Below the pieces are notes generated by a model that was not told the origin of the DNA, ran no database searches, and saw nothing but the letters and a program-made list of their open reading frames with translations. 5,666 nucleotides of DNA from JAJUFS01 sp964599565 (GTDB taxonomy: Bacteria > Pseudomonadota > Gammaproteobacteria > Natronospirales > JAJUFS01): positions 1 through 5,666 of the forward strand of contig CAZRFE010000111.1 of the NCBI GenBank assembly GCA_964599565.1, in the 5' to 3' direction. The position numbers and the translations under genes are program-made. Positions within the stretch are counted from its first letter, which is position 1, and each line of letters starts with the position of its first letter. Shown here piece by piece: positions 1 to 5,666 of this stretch.

Positions 1-339
1 TGGAAGAAAGGACAGCGGCGAACTGATCCGCACATCATCTGCCCCGTTCTGCGCGAACGCGCCCGCTTTTCGTCGTGCACTATTCTTCGCCTTGCGAAGA
101 ATCGCGCGGATCACGTTGTTGTGCGCCTGCGGCCAGTACACGCGCCGATTCAGCTCCCAGACATCGATGATGTCGCCGACGAAGTAAAACGTTTCGCACT
201 CGATGCTGTGCAGGAAATCCAAGGAGGAAATCCGCCGCGCGGCCCCGGAAGCCGAGATGTCCATCGGAAATCCAGATAGCGCGGTAGCGCTGCGAGTCAT
301 CTGCCGGACATCCGGCTTTGCATTCTCTTCTGTTTTCAT
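1..339 (-). pseudogene. LpxH-like (COG2908) calcineurin-type phosphoesterase, 5' part, frame-disrupted
   Basis: The family consists of metal-dependent phosphoesterases; LpxH itself cleaves UDP-2,3-diacylglucosamine to lipid X in lipid A synthesis on the inner face of the inner membrane. Reading from an ATG at 339, one frame is open to the window edge (113 codons), but recognisable family sequence is split between frames. Codons from about 297 to 220 read RYRAIWISDGHLGFRG in the -1 neighbouring frame, giving the D-x-H metal motif. From about 219 to 90 the ATG frame reads DFLHSIECETFYFVGDIID, then YWPQAHNNVIRAILRKAK, giving the GDxxD motif. Loss of one G near 298 and gain of one base near 220 would explain both shifts. 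After RKAK (about position 85) similarity ends; the usual basic GTRV-type strand and GNHD motif are not found in any frame. No clear ribosome binding site precedes the ATG. It is either a decayed gene or poor-quality sequence; a functional paralogue elsewhere is likely if it is truly dead. Confidence 0.65.
82..102. repeat. Perfect 9-bp inverted repeat with 3-nt loop
   Basis: ATTCTTCGC (82-90) and GCGAAGAAT (94-102) are perfect inverted repeats separated by CTT. The hairpin sits where the LpxH-like similarity stops. No T-run follows on either strand, so it is not a typical rho-independent terminator. Confidence 0.6.
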
Positions 340-463
340 TGGCGACGAGAATGTACGGCGCACATGAGCGCGCGGCGTCAGGAATGTTGCGGTTTGATGA
401 CAGCGATTTGCACGCGAAGAACGGTGCACCGCGAACAGGAAATATTGGCGCGCCGCGAGAGAA

Positions 464-512
464 ACGCAGCGAAATAAGAAGCATGCTTCGCCAATTTCCG
501 TACGCAGCGAAA
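464..512. repeat. 11-bp direct repeat flanking a 12-bp palindrome (possible operator region)
   Basis: ACGCAGCGAAA occurs at 464-474 and again at 502-512, 38 bp apart. Between the copies lies the perfect palindrome GAAGCATGCTTC (478-489). The second copy ends 6 bp before the -35 box of the promoter for the 603 gene. This is a plausible place for a regulator to bind, but short repeats can arise by chance and no known operator consensus is recognised. Confidence 0.25.
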
Positions 513-518
513 CGCGCG

Positions 519-547
519 TTGGCACACGAACAGAATTAGGATTTAAT
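519..547 (+). promoter_or_regulatory. Sigma70-type promoter for the Asp-box protein gene
   Basis: TTGGCA (519-524) and TTTAAT (542-547) each match the -35 and -10 consensus at five of six positions and are separated by exactly 17 bp. Transcription would start near 554, giving a leader of about 50 nt before the ATG at 603. This is the strongest promoter match seen in the window. Confidence 0.6.
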
Positions 548-587
548 GCCCCCTGCTGACCAGCCATCAGCGACAAGACGTCCACAG

Positions 588-599
588 GAAGGGGGGAAC
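588..599 (+). promoter_or_regulatory. Ribosome binding site fixing the start at 603
   Basis: A purine-only run, GGAAGGGGGGAA, ends 3 nt before the ATG at 603, with its core at normal Shine-Dalgarno distance. It favours 603 over the in-frame ATG at 546. The 546 codon overlaps the -10 box and would put 19 polar residues before the signal peptide. Confidence 0.7.
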
Positions 600-602
600 T
601 CC

Positions 603-2854
603 ATGAATCGAACCATTGTCGGCAGATTGCCGCATCTGCTGCTGCTCGTGTTTGCATCTTCTCTGGCCTGCGCCGGTGACGACAGCTGGACATCACTGCA
701 ACCGGAAGGCGGCCGCCCAACCCAGCTGCTGACGGAAGGCAGCACGACTTACCTCGTATCGGGCACACGCATCTATTCGAGCGCGAACGGCGGGGATACG
801 TGGGCGCTGCTGAGCGAACTGCCGTCGAGCGTTTCCAGCATCGCGGTCGATGGCACCGAGATGTTCGCGGGTACGTTTTACAGCGGCGTCATGCGCAGCC
901 AGGACGCGGGAGCAAGCTGGAAGACTGTTGGACTCGACCATGATGACTGGCGGGAAGACCTGCACGTCCAGGCGATCGCGATCGGCGCCGACGCGGCGAA
1001 AACCATCTACGCGGGCACGTCCGAGGGCCTCCACTTGTCAAAGGACGGCGGGGAAACGTGGACGCCGGTGGCCGATCCGCTGCAAGACCGGGAAGTATTC
1101 GCTATTGCCGTCCACCCATTGAATACCGATTGGGCTTACGCGGGCACCGACGATGGCGTGTTCTGCACCGTGAACGCCGGCGCGAGCTGGGATCCCTGCA
1201 GCTATGGGCTGCCAGCGGACGACTTCTATGCATCAACCGTCGTCATCGCGCCCTCGGCTCCTTATTGGGTTTTCACGGGCAGTTTCAATTCGAGCGATGT
1301 CTATATGTCCGACAATAATGGAGCCACTTGGGCGGACATTTCGGAAGCGCCACACAATCTCACGGTTTCAGGCACGCTTCGCGACATCGCTGTCGATCCC
1401 AATGACAGATACAAGGCATACGCCGTTTTTGATTCGCTGGGCGACGACGCCCATCCATTGTATCTGTCGACAGACGGTGGTTCTGAATGGAGCGCCGCTG
1501 CCAAACCCGATGCCGACAAGTACGGGCCGAACGCCAGCAGCGTAACTGTTCTCGAAGATGGAAGCCTGCTCGTCGGCACGGCGCGCGGCGTTTACNNNNN
1601 NNNNNNNNNNNNNNNNNNNNNNNNNNNNNNNNNNNNNNNNNNNNNNNNNNNNNNNNNNNNNNNNNNNNNNNNNNNNNNNNNNNNNNNNNNNNNNNCGTAA
1701 CTGTTCTCGAAGATGGAAGCCTGCTCGTCGGCACGGCGCGCGGCGTTTACCAGGCACCGAGCGATGGCAGCGACTGGACGCTTTCGAACACTGGCTTCGA
1801 CAATGTTGCCATCAGCAATGTCGCAATCTCTCCCGACGGCTCCGGGAAGATGGTTGCAGTCGGCAGAAACGTTTATCCGTACCTGAGCGATGATGGCGGC
1901 AAGACGTGGCAGGAAGTTACGACGGATCTGCCGCACCCTGACTTCTATACCGTCGAATTCAATCCGATCAACAGCAATGAACTGTGGCTTGGCCAGGCGT
2001 TTGATGAAGGCCTGTTGAAGAGTATCAACGGAGGAAACAACTGGACCCAGCCGGCTGTCGACCTGCAGCCCGGTCCGGCAATCGACGTGATCGCCGTGGA
2101 TCCGCTGGACCCGGATCACGTGATTATCATCGAGGCCACTTCCAGGAAGATTCATGTCACCTGGAATGGCGGTGCGTCCTGGTCGGCCGCCACGGCCGAT
2201 ATACCGCCCGGAAGCACGGCGAACGAACTGCTGATCGATCCCAACGATTCGCAGATCGCCTATCTCGCAACATCCGCAGGCCTTTACAAGTCCGAAGACG
2301 GCGGCGAGACATGGGACGAAATCGACGTGGATGCGCAGGAAGGACAATACATCGCCGGGTTGGCGGTGGATCCCGTGAATTCAGACGTGCTCCACCTGAG
2401 CATGGAAATTGGAATATATCGCTCGGATGATGGTGGCGCGGCATGGGAACTCATCAGCAATGAGTTGACAGGCGGCATCCTTGCCATCGACCCGGCCGAC
2501 GGCTCACGCCTTCTGCTGGCAAATTTTGATGGTGTGTACGCCAGCGTGAACAGCGGCGAGAGCTGGCATTCCTTCACGGGAGATCTGCCACCTGGCGTCG
2601 TCAGCTTCCAGCCAACCGACGTGCAATTCGACCCCGTTGTCGAAAATCGTTACTACGTGGTCATGGGTGGCGTTCTTTATGTACGCGACGGCGCGCTGCC
2701 GGGGACGCCAGCCCCGGATCCGGATGACGAGCCGGACCCGGATAACGGCAACGGTGGTGATAGTGGTGGCGGCGGTGGCGGCGGCGGTCCGCTGGGGCCC
2801 TGGCTGATCGCAGCACTGCTGTCCATCGGCCTGCTTCAACGTCGTTTCCGCTGA
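603..2854 (+). CDS. Secreted Asp-box (BNR/sortilin-like) beta-propeller protein with GlyGly-CTERM-type tail; interrupted by assembly gap
   Basis: As written, the N run breaks the frame. Removing the Ns and one copy of the flanking 55-bp repeat (155 bases) gives a single 698-residue protein. Residues 1-24 are a Sec signal peptide with probable cleavage after Ala-Cys-Ala. Twelve Asp-boxes of the form SxDxGxTW follow, with tryptophans at 67, 106, 153, 196, 243, 296, 384, 429, 475, 519, 563 and 603; a degenerate one (PSDGSDW, 334-340) lies just after the join. This repeat count suits two stacked propellers, as in GH74 enzymes, or one large sortilin-type propeller. Residues 648-669 are a Pro/Asp/Gly linker, followed by eight glycines (670-677), PLGP, a hydrophobic segment (682-693) and QRRFR. 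This is the layout of GlyGly-CTERM signals handled by rhombosortase. No enzymatic activity can be assigned; Asp-boxes are structural. It has its own promoter and terminator. Many such proteins are labelled sialidase-like only because of the Asp-boxes. Confidence 0.87.
1541..1595 (+). repeat. 55-bp direct repeat, left copy, abutting the N gap
   Basis: This 55-bp sequence is identical to 1696-1750 and ends exactly at the first N. It encodes VTVLEDGSLLVGTARGVY in the reading frame that starts at 603. It is best explained as a contig-end overlap of fixed k-mer length rather than a biological repeat. Confidence 0.95.
1596..1695. other. Assembly gap of exactly 100 N
   Basis: One hundred consecutive Ns, a conventional placeholder for a gap of unknown size. 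Because identical 55-bp sequence touches both edges, the real missing length is probably zero, or negative (an overlap). Confidence 0.98.
1696..1750 (+). repeat. 55-bp direct repeat, right copy, abutting the N gap
   Basis: Begins exactly after the last N and is identical to 1541-1595. As written it lies in a different reading-frame phase, because the insertion of 155 bases is not a multiple of three. Merging the copies restores one frame. Confidence 0.95.
2798..2835 (+). repeat. Tail-coding 38-bp repeat, copy 1
   Basis: These 38 nt encode the hydrophobic part of the sorting tail (P-WLIAALLSIGLL). They are identical to 4780-4817 in the next gene, including all synonymous positions. Immediately outside the block the two genes differ at third positions. 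Confidence 0.9.
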
Positions 2855-2879
2855 GTCATCAATCCGACCAGCAGCTACC

Positions 2880-2909
2880 GAAAGGCCCCGCATGGGGCCT
2901 TTCTTTATT
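2880..2909 (+). terminator. Rho-independent terminator after the Asp-box protein gene
   Basis: A 10-bp GC-rich stem (GAAAGGCCCC at 2880-2889 pairing with 2894-2903), a GCAT loop and then TTTATT. It begins 25 nt after the stop codon, which makes the upstream gene its own transcription unit. Confidence 0.85.
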
Positions 2910-3029
2910 AAACGCGAAGCCGGACCGCGCCCGGTGCAGCCAGGCCAGCAACACGCAGAACGAGCTCGTACTGGTGCAGATGCTGGTCGCGGTTGCATGT
3001 ACGGTCGCGCCGCAGCAGGAATTTTCCGC

Positions 3030-3058
3030 TTGCCGGATTCGCGAAACGTGGGAATACT
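3030..3058 (+). promoter_or_regulatory. Weak candidate sigma70 promoter for the second propeller gene
   Basis: TTGCCG (3030-3035) and AATACT (3053-3058) each match consensus at four of six positions with a 17-bp spacer. Transcription would start near 3065. A promoter is expected here because a terminator separates this gene from the one upstream, but the match is only moderate. Confidence 0.3.
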
Positions 3059-3093
3059 CCGCCGACAAATCGACCGTGACTTGGGGGTACAAG

Positions 3094-4839
3094 ATGAAAG
3101 CAAAGGAATGGCGTCTCGTTAGCGCCATAGCGTTGGGCGGACTCGCTTCGCTCGGCCAGGCATCCGACGTGAACACGACGACCGTGCCGGGCATGGTCAG
3201 TGATGGCGGCGGATGGCCGATCGTTGCGAGCTACGAGGGTCGCAAGGTTGCGCTGACAACCTCGCAATCACTGGTCGCGGAAGATTCGGACGGAAGCCTG
3301 GATGGATACATCCTTGACCTGGACAGCGGCGAAATCGAGTTGCTGGTGCCGCAACCGGCGATCGGTTCGGTCACTCCCACCACCGGGAACTCCTTTTCTC
3401 CAGGCAATTTTTCCGCCGACGGTAACCGCCTCCTTCTGATCGGCAACAGCAACGTGGCGAGTGCAGCGTTCAGTTCTGCTGCTGTCGTTTTCGACTTTGC
3501 GACCAGGGAATATATCCAGGCATCCGTGCTTCCCGACAACGTAACGCAGGCGGATTACGCAAATGACGCTTACATGAGTCGTGACGGAAAGTACGTCGTC
3601 TTTTCAAACGCGAACAGTATTGGCCCGAGCGAATGGGAAAAGAGGTGGTATCGCCGTAACCTCGAAGAGGGCGGCAGCACGCAGATTGCCTTTACGAAGC
3701 ATGACGGCACAGCAGCGATAAAAGAGGATGACGCCACCATCTATGCCATCTCCAGCGACGGCGGCCAGCTGCTCGGATATGCAAGGGATGGCATTCTTGA
3801 TGCCGATGACACAAACGGCTCCATCGATTATTTCGTGATCGATGTCGGCACGAACACCGCCACGCGCGTTGATGCAGTGACATACGAAGGCAACGTCCTC
3901 CCGACGCCCACCGCTATCACAGCCAGCCCGGATTTCAGCTACCTGCTGCTTGAATTTGGCGATGCGGAAGTTCCTTCACGAATCGGCACGTGGACCGTGC
4001 ACGATTATTACGGTGTCTACAACGTCGCAACCGGCGAAACACTCGGGCTCACCGAGTTTCTCGGGCTCCCGGAGCGCTACATGCAGATATGGGATGACAC
4101 AAGCCGCGGCAGCGAAACCGCCTATTGGGGAGACAGCTCGCGCTATTTGATCGTCTTGCAGGGCGTACTGCAATTGCCGGGCGACGCTGACTTCGATTCG
4201 CAGGTCTACGTCATTGATCGGGATACAGACAGCGGCTGGATCGCGGGAATGGATGACACCGGAACCGTGCATACCGCGGGCGTGCCCTACGGGCGTGCGA
4301 ACGGTGGCGTACTGCAATATATGGCGGGCGCGGCGGGAGACGATGTCGGGATTCTCGAATACACGCCACTGCTGCGCGACCTTGCAGTGTCAGCAGCAGC
4401 CAGCCCAGGCGAAGTAGTGATCACACTTCACAATGACGGCGACGAAGACATCTACAATGCCGGCGTATCCATCGCCTACTCACGGAATCAGATCAGCGCG
4501 TTGAACGGAACCGATTCCTTCGACGGATGCGCGAATTTCGAGATCAACGGCGAGAAGCGCGCTGAGTGCCGCGTGGATCTGATCCCTGCGGGAACAAGCA
4601 AGGATTTCACGTTGACAGTGGACAGCAATGTAACCCTGGACATTCTCGCCGGACTGCTCGCCGATCGCGATGAAACACCGAACAACAATTCCGTTTCCGT
4701 TGACGTACCCAAACCGTCGGAGACGGATAACGGTGGAACAGGCGATGACGACAGCGGTGGTGGTGGCGGTCCACTGGGCCCCTGGCTGATCGCAGCACTG
4801 CTGTCCATCGGCCTGCTGCAGCGACGCCGTTCCTGCTGA
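3094..4839 (+). CDS. Secreted TolB/PD40-like beta-propeller protein with CARDB-like domain and GlyGly-CTERM-type tail
   Basis: The protein has 581 residues. The ATG at 3094 follows a GGGGG run at 3083-3087 and starts a good Sec signal peptide (1-23, cleavage likely after GQA). An in-frame ATG at 2974 would add 40 residues that bury the signal. Residues 25-425 contain repeated strand-turn units typical of TolB/PD40 propeller blades: SADGNRLLLIG (from 108), MSRDGKYVVFS (from 161), ISSDGGQLLGYA (from 219), SPDFSYLLLEF (from 278) and DSSRYLIVL (from 347). Residues 428-540 look like a CARDB/DUF11-type Ig fold, ending in the typical DETPNNNSVSVDV, with two cysteines that could form a disulfide. Then come an acidic/Gly linker, five glycines (555-559), PLGP, WLIAALLSIGLL (564-575) and QRRRSC. 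The domains suggest binding or scaffolding outside the inner membrane; no catalytic motif is seen. It is flanked by terminators and so probably monocistronic. Blade count and exact domain family are uncertain. Confidence 0.88.
   Translation: MKAKEWRLVSAIALGGLASLGQASDVNTTTVPGMVSDGGGWPIVASYEGRKVALTTSQSLVAEDSDGSLDGYILDLDSGEIELLVPQPAIGSVTPTTGNSFSPGNFSADGNRLLLIGNSNVASAAFSSAAVVFDFATREYIQASVLPDNVTQADYANDAYMSRDGKYVVFSNANSIGPSEWEKRWYRRNLEEGGSTQIAFTKHDGTAAIKEDDATIYAISSDGGQLLGYARDGILDADDTNGSIDYFVIDVGTNTATRVDAVTYEGNVLPTPTAITASPDFSYLLLEFGDAEVPSRIGTWTVHDYYGVYNVATGETLGLTEFLGLPERYMQIWDDTSRGSETAYWGDSSRYLIVLQGVLQLPGDADFDSQVYVIDRDTDSGWIAGMDDTGTVHTAGVPYGRANGGVLQYMAGAAGDDVGILEYTPLLRDLAVSAAASPGEVVITLHNDGDEDIYNAGVSIAYSRNQISALNGTDSFDGCANFEINGEKRAECRVDLIPAGTSKDFTLTVDSNVTLDILAGLLADRDETPNNNSVSVDVPKPSETDNGGTGDDDSGGGGGPLGPWLIAALLSIGLLQRRRSC
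4780..4817 (+). repeat. Tail-coding 38-bp repeat, copy 2
   Basis: Identical to 2798-2835 and in the same codon phase, coding for the hydrophobic segment of the C-terminal sorting tail. The flanking glycine codons and the basic end differ between the two genes. Confidence 0.9.
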
Positions 4840-4865
4840 CAGATAAAACGGACAGTGAACTTGCC

Positions 4866-4896
4866 GAAGCCCCGCAACGCGGGGCTTCTTTTTTTT
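4866..4896 (+). terminator. Rho-independent terminator after the second propeller gene
   Basis: A perfect 10-bp stem (GAAGCCCCGC at 4866-4875 with 4879-4888), an AAC loop and eight Ts at 4889-4896. It lies 26 nt after the stop codon. It separates the propeller gene from the DUF4386 gene. Confidence 0.92.
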
Positions 4897-5009
4897 ATCA
4901 TCAAGGTGTTGAAAAACAAGGAGCAGGAACGAAACACCTCCGGCTGCCTTCCGCACGCGCTCAAGAAGCAACACAACCACATACAATGCGTCTGCGCTCC
5001 TTCCCTTTG

Positions 5010-5038
5010 CTGACAACCATTCCGGGCTCCAGTATCGT
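5010..5038 (+). promoter_or_regulatory. Candidate sigma70 promoter for the DUF4386 gene
   Basis: CTGACA (5010-5015, five of six to the -35 consensus) and TATCGT (5033-5038, four of six to the -10) with a 17-bp spacer. Transcription would begin near 5045, about 30 nt before the ATG. The position fits a gene that must be transcribed independently downstream of a terminator. Confidence 0.4.
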
Positions 5039-5075
5039 CGCGCTACAAAAGCTGAGGATCGAGAAGGGGGAAAGC

Positions 5076-5666
5076 ATGACAGTGGATCAAATGCGGACAT
5101 GCAGCCGGCATGCCGGCGCACTTTATCTTGTCGTGGTCCTCGCGGGCATTGCCGGCATGATGTACGTGCCGTCGCAGATCACGGTTTCCGGCGACATCAG
5201 CGCAACGATCAACAACATGCGCGAGATGGAATTCCTGTACCGGCTCGGCGCCGCGGCGTTCATCGTGCAGATCGCGAGCTTCGTGTTCCTGCCGCTCGTG
5301 CTGTATCGCCTGCTTCGTTCCGTGAATGAAACTGCCGCCGTGTTGATGGTGATCCTCGCTCTCGTGAGCGTGCCGATGGCGTTGATGAGTCTTGCGCACA
5401 AGCTCGATGCGCTGTCCTTGCTGACGGATCCGCGATTTGCAGGAATCCCCACAGAACTTCTGCACATACAGATGAACATGGCACTGGAGAGCTACAGCAA
5501 CGGAATCGCCCTGACGTCGCTGTTCTGGGGCCTGTGGCTGCTGCCGTTCGGTTACCTCGTTTACGCCTCGCGGTTCCTTCCAAGAATTCTCGGCATCCTG
5601 CTGATGATCGGCTGCTTCGGTTACGTGATCAATTTCTTCGGTGACCTGCTGTGGACCGGCTACGCG
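5076..5666 (+). CDS. DUF4386-family multispanning membrane protein, 3' end cut by window
   Basis: The frame is open from the ATG at 5076 to the window edge, giving 197 residues without a stop. A purine-rich GAGAAGGGGGAAAG (5061-5074) serves as ribosome binding site. Predicted transmembrane helices lie at about 14-31, 57-79, 87-107, 144-164 and 168-190. Family-like features include the N-terminal GALYLVVVLAGIAGMMYVPS, the VSGDISATINNM segment between helices 1 and 2, the FLYRLG entry to helix 2 and SRFLPRILGILL before the last visible helix. DUF4386 proteins are usually a little over 200 residues, so only a short tail is missing. The family has no established biochemical function and I do not assign one. 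The gene follows a strong terminator and is likely transcribed from its own promoter; no functional tie to the propeller genes is evident. Confidence 0.85.
   Translation, partial: MTVDQMRTCSRHAGALYLVVVLAGIAGMMYVPSQITVSGDISATINNMREMEFLYRLGAAAFIVQIASFVFLPLVLYRLLRSVNETAAVLMVILALVSVPMALMSLAHKLDALSLLTDPRFAGIPTELLHIQMNMALESYSNGIALTSLFWGLWLLPFGYLVYASRFLPRILGILLMIGCFGYVINFFGDLLWTGYA

Noticed and set aside
80..484. Minus-strand open frame of 134 codons as a stand-alone gene
   Set aside because: Only its middle matches the LpxH-like family; both ends are out-of-frame readings. It is one of the two frames of the damaged gene.
318..539. Plus-strand open frame of 73 codons between the divergent genes
   Set aside because: It has no ribosome binding site, no recognisable domain and an odd composition. 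It overlaps the 5' end of the phosphatase fragment and the promoter of the next gene.
546..602. In-frame ATG at 546 as start of the Asp-box protein
   Set aside because: It overlaps the probable -10 box (542-547), has no ribosome binding site, and would place 19 polar residues ahead of the signal peptide. The ATG at 603 has a strong purine-rich site.
1541..1750. Biological tandem duplication within the propeller gene
   Set aside because: The copies are identical and abut the N run exactly, and keeping both breaks the reading frame. Assembly overlap explains all of this more simply.
603..2854. Annotation as a true exo-alpha-sialidase
   Set aside because: Asp-boxes are structural and occur in many propeller families. 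No sialidase FRIP-type motif or arginine triad could be recognised by eye.
2974..3093. In-frame ATG at 2974 as start of the second propeller protein
   Set aside because: The added 40 residues do not look like a secretion signal and would bury the good signal peptide starting at 3094, which has its own GGGGG ribosome binding site.
2504..3103. Long minus-strand open frame spanning the tail region and the intergenic space
   Set aside because: It is antisense to the Asp-box gene, runs through the terminator hairpin and has no family features. It exists because of GC-rich codon bias on the other strand.
4904..4939. Inverted repeat AGGTGTT / AACACCT in the 4897-5075 intergenic region
   Set aside because: Only 7 bp with a 22-nt loop; too weak and too far from the candidate promoter to call an operator or riboswitch.
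4480..5121. Minus-strand open frame opposite the end of the second propeller gene
   Set aside because: It is antisense to a well-supported gene and crosses its terminator. The resemblance to the 2504-3103 frame merely reflects the repeated tail DNA on the opposite strand.

Overview
The window is GC-rich bacterial DNA, probably from an uncultured or draft-assembled gammaproteobacterium. Three things point there: an LpxH-like phosphatase fragment of a kind common in Gram-negative bacteria, two secreted proteins with GlyGly-CTERM-type tails (a sorting signal best known from Gammaproteobacteria), and sigma70-like promoters with rho-independent terminators. The taxonomic call is inference. A run of exactly 100 N at 1596-1695 shows that this is scaffolded draft sequence.

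Layout. Positions 1-339 (minus) hold the 5' part of a damaged LpxH-like metallophosphoesterase gene. Its conserved motifs lie in two different frames, and similarity to the family stops near position 90. Positions 340-602 are a divergent intergenic region with a near-consensus promoter (519-547). Positions 603-2854 (plus) encode a secreted Asp-box (BNR) beta-propeller protein interrupted by the N run. An identical 55-bp sequence abuts both edges of the Ns, so the gap is almost certainly an unmerged contig overlap. Collapsing it gives one uninterrupted 698-residue protein. A strong terminator follows at 2880-2909. Positions 3094-4839 (plus) encode a second secreted protein of 581 residues: a TolB/PD40-like propeller, a CARDB-like Ig-fold domain and the same tail. 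A second terminator follows at 4866-4896. Positions 5076-5666 (plus) hold the first 197 residues of a DUF4386-family multispanning membrane protein, cut by the window edge.

How the genes relate. The two propeller proteins are separate transcription units but look like a functional pair. Both have Sec signal peptides, propeller domains, flexible acidic/glycine linkers and almost the same C-terminal sorting tail; 38 nucleotides of the tail coding sequence are identical, including every third codon position. Known biology of such tails predicts processing by a rhombosortase-type rhomboid protease and delivery to the cell surface or medium. No rhombosortase gene lies in this window. The DUF4386 gene has no evident functional link. 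I found no CRISPR array, tRNA, rRNA or transposase gene.
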